Shown piece after piece: positions 37,080 through 46,358 of a stretch of 64,000 bases of DNA. The notes below the pieces were generated by a model that made no database searches, was not told where the DNA came from, and worked only from the letters and a program-made list of their open reading frames with translations. Source of the DNA: Ferrimonas kyonanensis DSM 18153 (GTDB lineage Bacteria > Pseudomonadota > Gammaproteobacteria > Enterobacterales > Shewanellaceae); the NCBI RefSeq assembly GCF_000425405.1, contig NZ_AUDJ01000016.1:1-64000 (forward strand), given 5' to 3'. The stretch's first letter is position 1. Each line of letters opens with the position of its first letter. A program made the position numbers and the translations under genes.

Positions 37080-38447
37080 ATGGCGGCACTTGCATTTAAC
37101 GTCGCCGCCTCTATGCCCCAGTCTGTCCCTACTCGGGTGCTGATCCTCTTCGGGTTAGTGAACCTGCCTTTATCGATGATCATGTCGCCGACGGCGGCCA
37201 TTTTGCCGAATTTCTATATCGAGTTCAGTGCCGTCACCCTGGGTGCCATGGCCACGGTGACCTTGGTGACCCGGTTTTTTGATGGCATCACCGATCCGCT
37301 GATTGGCTTGGTGGCGGACCGATTTGGCAGTCGCAAGCCGCTGATGATGGTCGGGGCGCTGCTGTCGGCGTTGGCGGTGTGGCAGCTGTTTACCCCTGCT
37401 GCTGACAGTGGCATCGGCTACCTGATGAGCTGGTATCTGTTGCTGGCCCTTGGCTGGACGCTGGTGGAGATCCCCCACAGCGCCATCTCGGCAGAACTCA
37501 GCCACGATTATCAACAGCGCAATCGTATCTCGTTGTGGCGCCAAATATTGGGCTTTGCCGGCGGGGTGCTGTTTATGGCTTTCCCGCTGTTGCTGGGACG
37601 TGGTCGGAGTTTTGATCCGGAAGTGATGCGGATGCTGGCCGGGTTTGTGGCGGTGTCGCTGCCGCTGCTGGTGTTGCTGATGAACTGGCGACTGACGATA
37701 CCACCGCAGCCTCATTGCCGCCGCGTCCGGTTGTGGGATCTGCCGGCCATGCTGGTGACCTTGCCTTACCTGAAGCACCTGCTGCTGACCCAGATTCTGT
37801 TTGGACTGGCCACCGGTGCGGTGTCCGGGCTGTTTGTTCTTTACGCCAGTCAGTATCTGGAATTGGGGGATGCCATTCCCAAAATTGCGTTGCCCATGAC
37901 TCTGGCCATGGCCCTGAGCATGCCGCTGTGGCTGCTGGTGTTACGTCGAATGGACAAACACAAGCTGTGGGCGGTGTCGGCACTGGGGATGATCGGGGTG
38001 CTGTTGCTGATCATTCGCATTGAGCCCGGACCGCAGGCGCTGACGGCCATGATAATGGCCATGACCGCCTTCGGGTCTTTGGTGGGATTGTCGGCGCTGG
38101 TGCTGCCGTCGATGCTTGGCGATCTGGTGGACGTGGACATTGTTTATAACGGCAAGGCAAGAGCCGGAATTCTGTTTGCTTTTCAGGCATTAATTCTCAA
38201 AATCAACCAAGGCGTCGGTGGTGCCATCGGTATGTTTATTCCCGCCTGGTTTGGTTTTAACGCCGAGCAGGCACTCAGTGCCGAAGCGATTAAAGGGCTG
38301 AAGCTGGGATTTGCCGGTTGGCCTTGTCTGTTGTTGTTGCCGATGGTCTTGTTGGCGTGGCGTTATCCCTTGGATCGCCGCGCCCATGCTAAACTGGCTT
38401 CCCGAATTGCCGAGGGTGGCATATCGGTGTCTGACGAGCAGAGGTAA
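37080..38447 (+). CDS. MFS transporter of the sugar/cation symporter type
   Basis: A 455-residue membrane protein with about 12 membrane segments. The MFS signature between segments 2 and 3 is GLVADRFGSRKPLMMVG, with FDGITDPLIG just before it, the glycoside/pentoside/hexuronide (GPH, MelB-like) pattern. Its substrate cannot be deduced. The start is uncertain because no good ribosome site precedes ATG 37080 or 37113. The next gene begins 2 bases after its stop, so they are cotranscribed. Confidence 0.82.
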   Translation: MAALAFNVAASMPQSVPTRVLILFGLVNLPLSMIMSPTAAILPNFYIEFSAVTLGAMATVTLVTRFFDGITDPLIGLVADRFGSRKPLMMVGALLSALAVWQLFTPAADSGIGYLMSWYLLLALGWTLVEIPHSAISAELSHDYQQRNRISLWRQILGFAGGVLFMAFPLLLGRGRSFDPEVMRMLAGFVAVSLPLLVLLMNWRLTIPPQPHCRRVRLWDLPAMLVTLPYLKHLLLTQILFGLATGAVSGLFVLYASQYLELGDAIPKIALPMTLAMALSMPLWLLVLRRMDKHKLWAVSALGMIGVLLLIIRIEPGPQALTAMIMAMTAFGSLVGLSALVLPSMLGDLVDVDIVYNGKARAGILFAFQALILKINQGVGGAIGMFIPAWFGFNAEQALSAEAIKGLKLGFAGWPCLLLLPMVLLAWRYPLDRRAHAKLASRIAEGGISVSDEQR

Positions 38448-38449
38448 GG

Positions 38450-39904
38450 GTGGCAATAAACGATTTGGAACTGGCAAGGCGGCTGGATGCCGGTTTGGTC
38501 GATGATTACCGTCTGGCACGCAGTTACTGCCTGGATGTGCCCACCTTTGCCTTGATCCACTTGCGCAGCGTGGCCCATAAATTGGTCGACTTGCTGGCCG
38601 GTGCCGTCGACATCAAGTTTAAAAGTAAAAATCTCTACGATCGCATCGAGGTGTTGAATCGGGCCAAGGCCATCGATGTGCGCCTGGCCCGGCAGATTCA
38701 CAAGCTGCGCTCTGAGGGTAACAAGGGCGCCCACCCCGAAAAGTACCGCCTGTCTCAGGAGCAGTTGGTGACCCTGGCACAGAAGGCGGTGGAGATCGCC
38801 GCCAACCTGATGGACGGCTGCTTTGCCACCATTAAGGGCCAACAGCCGCCGGAGTGGCAGTTTGAAGCGCTGGATCAGGTGGCGGGGCGGGAGCTGTGTT
38901 ATCGCGCCGTCATGGAGGGGGATCATCAGGCCCAATACCTGGTGGGGATCTCTCTGAAGGCCAAGGGGCTGATGCAGCGGGAGCGGGAGTTGTCCTTTGC
39001 CATCGCCAACGACAGTGCCGATATCAATCTGGATGCCTCGGCGTCGTTGCTGAAGCAGGCCAGTTACTGGTTTGCCCAGGCCTGTGATCACCATGATGGC
39101 GCTCGGTTTGAACATGGCGTAGCGCTGATCCACGGCCATGGCGATCGTCAGGATCGGGAAGCCGGTGAGGAACTGGTGAAGCAAGCGGCCGATGCCGGTT
39201 TGGCACAGGCCCAGGCGTTGCTGGGGTATTTCTATCTCTCCAGTAGCACCGCCTTTGAGCAAAACCTGGTGTTGGCAGAGCGCTACCTGTTGCTGGCGGC
39301 GGAGCAGGATCAGGCCGAAGCCATGGCCAACCTTGGGGTGTTGTACCATCAGGGCGTCGACGGTGTGGCCGATACCGAAAAGGCCGAACTCTATACCGCC
39401 CAGGCGGCCCGTACCGGCTACCCGGTGGCGCAGTATCATCTGGCCTTGATGTTGATGGATAAGGAAGAAGCGGAGACCGAGCAGGCGATGCAGTGGTTGC
39501 AGCAAGCCGCCGAGCAGCGCTATCCCGATGCCATGGCCGACCTGGCTCGAGTGCTGTTGGACGGCGACCAGCTGCCTCAGGACCCGGCCCGTGCCAGCCA
39601 CCTGTACCGTGAGGCGATTCGTTATGCCGGCCTGCCCAGGGCGATGTTTGAGTTGAGTCTGGCCATCTTCGACAACGAGGTGCCCGATGCCGATCTGGTG
39701 GAGGGGGCGACCCTGTTGCAGGCGGCCTACCATTACGCCGAATCCGGCAGCGATCTGCACCAGGCCATCGAGGCGTTGTCGCCGCAACTGGTGGCCGCCA
39801 TCGAGGCGGAGTGCCGCCAGGCAACCAGCGAACAAACGCCGTTATTGAGCCTGATTTTGCAGCGTTTTGATCCTCAGAGGCTGCCGAAACCATTTCGGCG
39901 CTGA
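38450..39904 (+). CDS. DUF4145-like/Sel1-repeat protein
   Basis: A 484-residue cytoplasmic protein. Residues about 15-120 look like the HEPN-type DUF4145 domain (for example IHLRSVAHKLVDLLAG, and a GNKGAHPEKY turn). Residues about 180-450 consist of Sel1-like repeats such as AEAMANLGVLYHQGVDGVADTEKA, which usually carry protein-protein contacts. GTG 38450 has gaggtaagg before it. It is joined to the MFS symporter gene as an operon. The function is unknown. Confidence 0.78.
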   Translation: MAINDLELARRLDAGLVDDYRLARSYCLDVPTFALIHLRSVAHKLVDLLAGAVDIKFKSKNLYDRIEVLNRAKAIDVRLARQIHKLRSEGNKGAHPEKYRLSQEQLVTLAQKAVEIAANLMDGCFATIKGQQPPEWQFEALDQVAGRELCYRAVMEGDHQAQYLVGISLKAKGLMQRERELSFAIANDSADINLDASASLLKQASYWFAQACDHHDGARFEHGVALIHGHGDRQDREAGEELVKQAADAGLAQAQALLGYFYLSSSTAFEQNLVLAERYLLLAAEQDQAEAMANLGVLYHQGVDGVADTEKAELYTAQAARTGYPVAQYHLALMLMDKEEAETEQAMQWLQQAAEQRYPDAMADLARVLLDGDQLPQDPARASHLYREAIRYAGLPRAMFELSLAIFDNEVPDADLVEGATLLQAAYHYAESGSDLHQAIEALSPQLVAAIEAECRQATSEQTPLLSLILQRFDPQRLPKPFRR

Positions 39905-40152
39905 CCTGGATCACCCTCGTCATCGTTGGCCTCGTCGGAACTTGAACGGCGTTTAAGGCTCTACTTCAGCAACAACTCGTCACTCCCGACGCATTCTTAA
40001 GGGCCGCCGCGGTTGGCGTCGGTCCAAGTGACGCTATTGTCGCGGTAGGCTTTGAAACAATTTGATGAGATTGCGAGGCGTTTATTCTTTGCTCTGCCAG
40101 CCGGTGGCTGGCATGATGTTTTGTTAATTTTTCAGTAACAAGGAGCGGTCTG

Positions 40153-41490
40153 GTGAAACAGTTACTCACCCCGGCTTTGGCTCTGACCCTGACCTTGACC
40201 TTGATGCCGGCATTGGCGCAGGCATCGGAACCGTCAGACGTGCAGAGCTTTACCCTGGATAACGGCATGAAGATTCTGGTGTTGGAGGATCACGCCATTC
40301 CCAATGCCAACATGTACCTGTTCTGGAAGGTGGGGTCGCGCAACGAAGTGCCCGGCATCACCGGCCTGTCACACTTCTTTGAACACATGATGTTCAACGG
40401 CTCCAAAAACTACGGTCCTAAGATGTTCGACCGCACCATGGAGGCCGCCGGGGGCGCCAACAACGCCTACACCACCGAAAACGTCACCGTGTACACCGAC
40501 TGGTTCCCGGCCGATGCCATCGAGACCATCTTCAAGTTGGAATCGGATCGCATCGCTCATCTGAACATCGATGCCAAGATGGTCGAAAGTGAGCGTAATG
40601 TGGTGGCGTCGGAGCGCACCACCGGGCTGGAAAACTCCAATTGGCGTGCACTGCAGGAAGAGGTCAAGGCGACGGCGTTTCGGGCTCACCCTTACAGCTG
40701 GAGCGTGATTGGTCATGAGTCCGACATCTACGCCTGGACTCTGGATGACCTGAAGCAGTACCACAAGACTTACTACGCTCCCAACAATGCCGTGGTGGTG
40801 ATCGCCGGTGCGGTGGAGTTCGAGCAGGTCAAGGCGCTGTCCGAGCACTACTTCGGTACCATTCCTGCCCAGACCCCTCCGGCCAAGGTGCGGACCGTCG
40901 AGCCGGAGCAGAAAGGGGAACGACGGGTGTACGTCCGTAAGGAGTCGGTGACCAGCCCCAACCTGATGTTTGCCTATCACGTTCCCGAAACTCAGCACCA
41001 GGACAGCTACGCCCTGGACGTGCTGATGTCGCTGCTGATCGACGGCAACAGCGCTCGTCTCAACAAGGCGCTGGTGGACGAACAGCAGTTGGCCCTGGGC
41101 ATCGACGGTTACGTCCCTGAGAGTTTCGACCCGAACCTGCTGTACCTGTTTGCGGTGGCCAAACCCGGTGTTACCGCGGCCACTCTGGAACAGGCGATGA
41201 TCACCGAGATCAACAAGGTGGCCGCCGACGGCGTGACTCAGGATGAACTGGATAAGATTAAAAACGCCAAGCTGATGGGATTCTACGACACCCTGGAAAC
41301 CATCAATGGCCGTGCTAACACCTTGGGCACTTACGAGCTGTTCCAGGGGGACTGGCGCAAGATGTACAGCGCTCCGGAGGCCTACGCCAAGGTCACCCGT
41401 GAAGATGTGCAGCGGGTTGCCCGCACCTACCTGAAGAAATCCAATCGCACCGTGGGTGTGCTGGCCGCCGAAGAGGACAACGATCAATGA
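40153..41490 (+). CDS. M16-family zinc metalloprotease, catalytic subunit
   Basis: A 445-residue exported protease with a signal peptide (about residues 1-24). The inverted zinc motif HxxEH is HFFEH at about residue 74, with the downstream glutamate in ESERNVVASER. GTG 40153 has aaggag upstream. The second subunit gene overlaps the end of this one. It probably digests small peptides in the periplasm, like processing-peptidase-type M16 enzymes. Confidence 0.92.
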   Translation: MKQLLTPALALTLTLTLMPALAQASEPSDVQSFTLDNGMKILVLEDHAIPNANMYLFWKVGSRNEVPGITGLSHFFEHMMFNGSKNYGPKMFDRTMEAAGGANNAYTTENVTVYTDWFPADAIETIFKLESDRIAHLNIDAKMVESERNVVASERTTGLENSNWRALQEEVKATAFRAHPYSWSVIGHESDIYAWTLDDLKQYHKTYYAPNNAVVVIAGAVEFEQVKALSEHYFGTIPAQTPPAKVRTVEPEQKGERRVYVRKESVTSPNLMFAYHVPETQHQDSYALDVLMSLLIDGNSARLNKALVDEQQLALGIDGYVPESFDPNLLYLFAVAKPGVTAATLEQAMITEINKVAADGVTQDELDKIKNAKLMGFYDTLETINGRANTLGTYELFQGDWRKMYSAPEAYAKVTREDVQRVARTYLKKSNRTVGVLAAEEDNDQ

Positions 41491-42935
41491 GAGCCCTGAC
41501 CCTGTCATTGGCCGCCATGATGCTGGCGGCCTGCAGCCAGACGACCCCGAAAACCGACGTCGTGGCTGCCCCTGAAACCAACGCGCCGGTGTTCAAAGCG
41601 GTGGAGACTAAAGCCTTTACCCTGCCGGCGTATGAGACCGTGACCCTGAAGAACGGCCTAACCCTGCAGTTGATGGAGAAGCGCAATGTGCCGCTGATCA
41701 CCGCCTCGGCCACCGTCCGTGCCGGTGCGGTGAATGACAGCGTGCCTGGACTGGCCACCATGACCGTGGATGGCTTACTGCTGGGCACCGAACGGCGCAG
41801 CAAGCAACAGTTGGAGGCCCTGGTTGACAGCCTGGGGGCCAGCCTGAGCACCGCTGCCGGTAAAGAGGGCAGCAGCGTGTCGATGCGTTTCATGAGCAAA
41901 GACGCCGATGTGATGCTGCCGCTGTTGGCGGAGCTGTTGCGCAAGCCCAGTTTCCCCGAAGACGAGGTCGACAAGGCCAAGGTTCGCTACGCAGCGCAGT
42001 TGGCGCAACAAAAGGAGAGCCCTCGCCAGGTGATTGGCTTCTATTTTGACAGCCTGCTGTATGGGGAGCACCCCTACGCCAATGCCACCGTCGGTGAGTC
42101 TGATGCGGTGTCTGGCATGGATAACTATGACCTGAAAATTTTCCACGGCAGCTGGTACCAGCCGCAGAACATGGCCATTACCCTGGTGGGGGATTTCGAT
42201 GCCACTCAGATGAAGCAGCGACTGGAAGGGCTGTTTGATGACTGGCGCGGTGCTAACACGCCGGCTAAGCCACAGCTGGCCAAACAACTGCCGAACCCGA
42301 AGGCGGCCTCGGTATTGCTGGTGGATAAGCCGGATGCCATCGAGACCACCTTTATCATTGGTGGCCCGGGCGTCTCCCGCGATGATCCGGACTACGTGGC
42401 CCTGCAGGTGCTCAACACCATCCTCGGTGGCCGCTTCACCTCCTGGCTGAATGACGAGTTGCGGGTCAACGCCGGACTGACCTACGGTGCCCGCTCCCGC
42501 TTTAACACCTATTCTGCCGGTGGCAGCTTCCAGATCAGCACCTTTACCGCCACCAAGAACACCCAGGCGGCGGTGGATCTGGCGCTGAAGACCTACGCCC
42601 GCCTGTGGCAGCAAGGCGTGGATCAAGCCACCCTGGATTCCGCCAAAGCGTACGTAAAGGGGCAGTTTCCGCCTAAGTACGAGACCTCGTCTCAGCTGGC
42701 GGGACTGCTGGGACAGATGTACCTGTATGGCTTTGGTCCGGAGTTCATCAATGAGTTCCAGAATCAGGTCGACAGCCTGACGCTGGAACGCACCCAGGCG
42801 TTGATCGCCAGGGCCTTCCCTCACGACAATCTGCAGTTGGTGATGATCGGTAAGGCCGACGACATCCGCTCTTTGGCGGCAGAATACGGGCCGGTGCGTG
42901 AAGTGGCCATGGCCGCTGACGGCTTCCGCTTTTAA
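41487..42935 (+). CDS. M16-family lipoprotein, non-catalytic subunit
   Basis: A 482-residue lipoprotein (lipobox LAAC near residue 16). It has the M16 fold (TLKNGLTLQLMEKRNVPL) but the HxxEH motif is replaced in GLATMTVDGLLLGT, so it should be the inactive partner. The C-terminal half retains GPGVSRDDPDYVALQVLNTI and the YGARSRF segment. It overlaps the catalytic gene by four bases, and the two products probably form a heterodimer. Confidence 0.92.
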   Translation: MRALTLSLAAMMLAACSQTTPKTDVVAAPETNAPVFKAVETKAFTLPAYETVTLKNGLTLQLMEKRNVPLITASATVRAGAVNDSVPGLATMTVDGLLLGTERRSKQQLEALVDSLGASLSTAAGKEGSSVSMRFMSKDADVMLPLLAELLRKPSFPEDEVDKAKVRYAAQLAQQKESPRQVIGFYFDSLLYGEHPYANATVGESDAVSGMDNYDLKIFHGSWYQPQNMAITLVGDFDATQMKQRLEGLFDDWRGANTPAKPQLAKQLPNPKAASVLLVDKPDAIETTFIIGGPGVSRDDPDYVALQVLNTILGGRFTSWLNDELRVNAGLTYGARSRFNTYSAGGSFQISTFTATKNTQAAVDLALKTYARLWQQGVDQATLDSAKAYVKGQFPPKYETSSQLAGLLGQMYLYGFGPEFINEFQNQVDSLTLERTQALIARAFPHDNLQLVMIGKADDIRSLAAEYGPVREVAMAADGFRF

Positions 42936-42955
42936 GCGCAGCGGTACCACAGAAA

Positions 42956-42982
42956 ACGGAGCCCTTGGGCTCCGTTTTTTTT
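42956..42982. terminator. Bidirectional rho-independent terminator
   Basis: cggagccc pairs with gggctccg around a two-base loop, with an A-run before and a T-run after. It lies between the convergent M16 operon and P1 peptidase gene. Confidence 0.82.
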
Positions 42983-42984
42983 GA

Positions 42985-44019
42985 TTACCGGGTCAGGTCG
43001 GACGCGGCGGGCAGGCCGCCGGCGGCGGTGGCGGCCTTAACCGCGCGGTGAATCGCCTGCTCCACCACTTCGGCGGCAATGACGCCCACTGCGTTGATGT
43101 TGCTGACCTCTATCTCGCCGGTGCCGGCGGCAAACAGGGTGTCACCGTCGTACATGGAGTGGACCGGGCGAATCGCCCGGGCATAGCCGTCGTGGCCCAT
43201 CTGGGCCAGCTTCAGTGCCTGGGATTTGGTCAGCTTGGCGTTGGTGACAATGGCACCGATGGTGGTGTTGCGGCCGGCGAAGCCTTCGCCGTTGGCACCG
43301 GCCAGGATCAGGTCGGTGCCGGACACAAACCGCTGACCGTCTTCGCTGCGGGTGCCGGCGACCACGGTATTGCCGTTGACCACGTCCCCCCAGGCATTCA
43401 CCGCCACCACTGCGCCGACGACCAGGCCGTTGTCCAGAGTCAGGCTGTAGCTGCCGATGCCGCTTTTGGTGGCCCGGCCCATGCCGGCAATCTTGCCGAC
43501 GCTGGCGCCGGTGCCGGCGCCGACGTTGCCCTCTTCAAGGCCCTGACGTTTAGCGCTGGCGGCAGCCCGGTAGCCCATGTCGGCATCGGGGCGACGCTTA
43601 GGATCCCCCAGTGCCAGATCGAACAGTACTGCGCCAGTAACGATGGGAACGTAGGCGACACCGGTATCGAAGCCGATCTTTTGCTCCTCCAGGTAGCGGG
43701 CGACGCCGCTCATGCTGTCCAGGCCGAAGGCGCTGCCCCCGGACAGGACAATGGCATGCACTTTATCCACCAGGTTCTCCGGCTTGAGCAGATCGGTTTC
43801 CCGAGTGCCCGGGGCGGCCCCGCGCACATCGACCCCGGCGGTGGCGCCGCCATCGAAGCGCAGCACGGTCACGCCGGTAAGCCCCTGTGGGTCTGCGGCC
43901 TGGCCGATGGCCAGCCCCTTGATGTTAAACAGTGAGTCGGTGTGGTAGTCGGCCATGGCCGGTCCTCCGAGCAAGGCGCACAGCGCCGCAATGATCCATC
44001 GGGACATGCTGGAATCCAA
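42985..44019 (-). CDS. P1-family (DmpA/NylC-type) peptidase, exported
   Basis: A 344-residue protein with a signal peptide (cleaved near AMADYH). The S58/P1 fold signatures are GVTVLRFDGGATAGVDVRG, HAIVLSGGSAFGLD and GNVGAGTGASVGK. The self-cleavage site is in RNTTIGAIVTNA (about residue 251), where the Thr after Asn would become the N-terminal nucleophile. It likely acts as an aminopeptidase or amidase. It converges with the M16 operon. Confidence 0.88.
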   Translation of the reverse strand: MDSSMSRWIIAALCALLGGPAMADYHTDSLFNIKGLAIGQAADPQGLTGVTVLRFDGGATAGVDVRGAAPGTRETDLLKPENLVDKVHAIVLSGGSAFGLDSMSGVARYLEEQKIGFDTGVAYVPIVTGAVLFDLALGDPKRRPDADMGYRAAASAKRQGLEEGNVGAGTGASVGKIAGMGRATKSGIGSYSLTLDNGLVVGAVVAVNAWGDVVNGNTVVAGTRSEDGQRFVSGTDLILAGANGEGFAGRNTTIGAIVTNAKLTKSQALKLAQMGHDGYARAIRPVHSMYDGDTLFAAGTGEIEVSNINAVGVIAAEVVEQAIHRAVKAATAAGGLPAASDLTR

Positions 44020-44084
44020 GTGAGAATGATCGGGTGTGCATTGAGCTTATCAGATTCCACCCGGGTTGACCGTGAACCGCCACC

Positions 44085-44113
44085 AAAACAAAAAAAGGCG
44101 CTCAAAGAGCGCC
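44085..44113 (-). terminator. Rho-independent terminator of the EF-G-like gene
   Basis: On the minus strand ggcgctc pairs with gagcgcc and is followed by a T-run (the A-run 44091-44096 on the plus strand). Confidence 0.8.
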
Positions 44114-44131
44114 TTAGTTGTTGATTGCCCC

Positions 44132-46159
44132 TTAGTGCATCAGGGATTCCTGCACATTGGGTGGGGCCACTTCGTAGCGACTGAAGGTCATGGAGTACTG
44201 GCCTTCGCCTCCGGTCATCGCCTTGAGCCGGGTGGCGTAGTCGTCCAGTGCCGCCAGCGGCGCTTCGACGTTGATGTCGACGCTGCTGTTGTCCAGCGCC
44301 TCGGTGCCACAGACCATGGCTCGATGGGCGCTGAGATCGCCGGTGATGTCTCCCATCTTGTCCTGGGGCACCTGAACGTGCATGTCCACCAGGGGTTCGA
44401 GGATCACCGGACTGGCCTTGGAGACCGCTTCCAGAAACGCTTTCTTACCGGCGGCCACAAAGGCGATCTCCTTGGAGTCGACCGCATGATGTTTGCCGTC
44501 CAGCACCACCACCTTGATGTCCTGCATCGGGAAGCTGGCCAGGAAACCCTGAGCCATGGCCTCCTTGACGCCCTTCTCGATGGCCGGAATGAACTGGCCC
44601 GGAATGGCGCCGCCGACCACCTGGCTTTCAAACTGGAAGCCTTCGCCGCGGCCCAGAGGTTCGATGCGCAGGTGCACCTCACCGAACTGGCCAGCGCCGC
44701 CGGTCTGCTTCTTGTGCCGGTGCATCGCTTCCGCCGCAGTGGTAATGGTCTCTTTGTAGGCCACCGAAGGTTTGGCGGTTTCCATGTCGACGTTGAACAC
44801 CTCGTTGGCTTTCTCCAGGGCGATCTGTACGTGCAGGTCGCCTAGGCCCTGGAGTACGGTTTCGTTCTGGTTTTCCTGGTGTTCAATGTGCAGGCTGGGA
44901 TCTTCCGCCACCAGTTTGTGCAGTACCTCGGCGATTTTTTGTTCATCACCGCGGCGCTTGGGCTTCACCGCCAGGCCGAAGATGGGTTGAGGCAGGTCCA
45001 GCTTCGGCAGGTGGTAGTGGTCCTCGTCATGGCTGTCATGAAGAATGGCGTCTACCTCCAGGCCGTCGATCTTGGCCAGGGCGAAGATGTCGCCGGGGAT
45101 GGCGTGCTTCAACTCCAGTTGCTTACTCCCCTGCAGCTTAAACAGGTGGCTGACCTTGAATGGCTTGCGGCCATCGCCAATCAGCAGGCGCATACCGGTG
45201 TTGATGCTGCCCTGATGCAGACGGACGACCCCCATCTTGCCGACGAAGGGGTCTATGCCTACCCGGAATACATGGGCCAGCACATGATCCTCTGGGTTTT
45301 GGCTAATGGTGACCGGTTGTTCCTGTTCGCCCCAGCCTTTGAGGAACTGGGGTGGGGTCGCCTCCAATGGGTTGGGCATCACTTCGACCAGGACTTTCAG
45401 CAGTGCCGACAGGCCGATGTCTTGCTCGGCACTGGTAAAGCAGATGGGCACTAGGTGGCCCTGGCGCAGGGCGGTTTCCAGCGGGGCGTGCAGTTGCTCC
45501 GGACTCAGGGATTCTCCCTGTTCCAGATACAGCTCCATCAGGGCTTCGTCCTCTTCCAGTACGGTATCGATGAGCTCGTCATGGACGCTGGTGACGTCAC
45601 TGAATAGGGTCTGGGCGCTACTGTCGGGTGCAAAGTAGCAATCGGCGACGGCGCTGCCGTCGGCCAGCGGCAGGTTGACTGGCAGGCAGCCATGGCCAAA
45701 CCGGGTTTGAATCTGTTCCACCAGGGCTTCCAGCCCGGACAGGTGATCGTCGATGTGGTTGATCACCACCACGATGGCTTTGCCCTGCTCTCGAGCGTGT
45801 TCGAAGGCGCGCTGGGTGACGGCTTCGATGCCACGATCTGCATGCACCACCAGCAGCACCGATTCGACCGCCGGCAACGGCAGCAGCGCCCGGCCAAAGA
45901 AGTCGGCCAGTCCGGGAGTGTCGATGAGGTTGATGTGGTGATCGTGGTAATCGAAGGAGAGGAATGAAGGTTCCAGGCTGTGGTGATGGGCTTGTTCTTG
46001 GGCAGTAAAATCGGCGTGATTGGTGCCCTTGTCGACCCTGCCGCGGTTATTGATGGCATGGGCCCGGTACAACAGGGCTTCGATGAGGGTGGATTTCCCG
46101 CTTCCGGTGTGGCCCATCAGGGCCAGGTTCCTTATCTGCGCGGTACGATACTCAGGCAT
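44132..46159 (-). CDS. Elongation factor G-like GTPase (FusA2 type)
   Basis: A 675-residue translation-factor-type GTPase. I chose ATG 46159, which has AAGGAGG upstream. The G1 motif is GHTGSGKST and G3 is DTPGLADF, where EF-G has DTPGHVDF: the catalytic His is replaced by Leu. G4 is NHID rather than NKxD. The C-terminal domains (GGAGQFGEVHLRIEPL, and PVVILEPLVDMHV-like SPVILEPLVDMHVQV) resemble EF-G domains IV and V. It is shorter than canonical EF-G (about 700). It is probably a paralogue with a regulatory or ribosome-related role rather than the housekeeping elongation factor. Confidence 0.88.
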   Translation of the reverse strand: MPEYRTAQIRNLALMGHTGSGKSTLIEALLYRAHAINNRGRVDKGTNHADFTAQEQAHHHSLEPSFLSFDYHDHHINLIDTPGLADFFGRALLPLPAVESVLLVVHADRGIEAVTQRAFEHAREQGKAIVVVINHIDDHLSGLEALVEQIQTRFGHGCLPVNLPLADGSAVADCYFAPDSSAQTLFSDVTSVHDELIDTVLEEDEALMELYLEQGESLSPEQLHAPLETALRQGHLVPICFTSAEQDIGLSALLKVLVEVMPNPLEATPPQFLKGWGEQEQPVTISQNPEDHVLAHVFRVGIDPFVGKMGVVRLHQGSINTGMRLLIGDGRKPFKVSHLFKLQGSKQLELKHAIPGDIFALAKIDGLEVDAILHDSHDEDHYHLPKLDLPQPIFGLAVKPKRRGDEQKIAEVLHKLVAEDPSLHIEHQENQNETVLQGLGDLHVQIALEKANEVFNVDMETAKPSVAYKETITTAAEAMHRHKKQTGGAGQFGEVHLRIEPLGRGEGFQFESQVVGGAIPGQFIPAIEKGVKEAMAQGFLASFPMQDIKVVVLDGKHHAVDSKEIAFVAAGKKAFLEAVSKASPVILEPLVDMHVQVPQDKMGDITGDLSAHRAMVCGTEALDNSSVDINVEAPLAALDDYATRLKAMTGGEGQYSMTFSRYEVAPPNVQESLMH

Positions 46160-46358
46160 AGTCGCCTCCTTTATCTTTGTTGAATCCGGCAGTCCATTCC
46201 GAGTATAGGTAGCAAACTGGAGGTAATTATTGACCAAGGTCACGCTTTTTGCGGTCAAGAATTGTTCGGAATAACCCGCCCTGAAGGCAGCCAAACGAAG
46301 GAGGAAACGCTGAATTCATTTTCACACTCAGAGCTTGGTTCTGAGTCGAGCGTTTGAG

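Noticed and set aside
38363-39835. A 490-codon open frame antisense to the Sel1 protein gene
   Set aside because: It mirrors the Sel1 gene, and its product has no domain pattern.
40369-42950. Two long open frames antisense to the M16 pair
   Set aside because: The plus-strand genes have signal peptides, an HxxEH motif and ribosome sites; the antisense frames have none of these.
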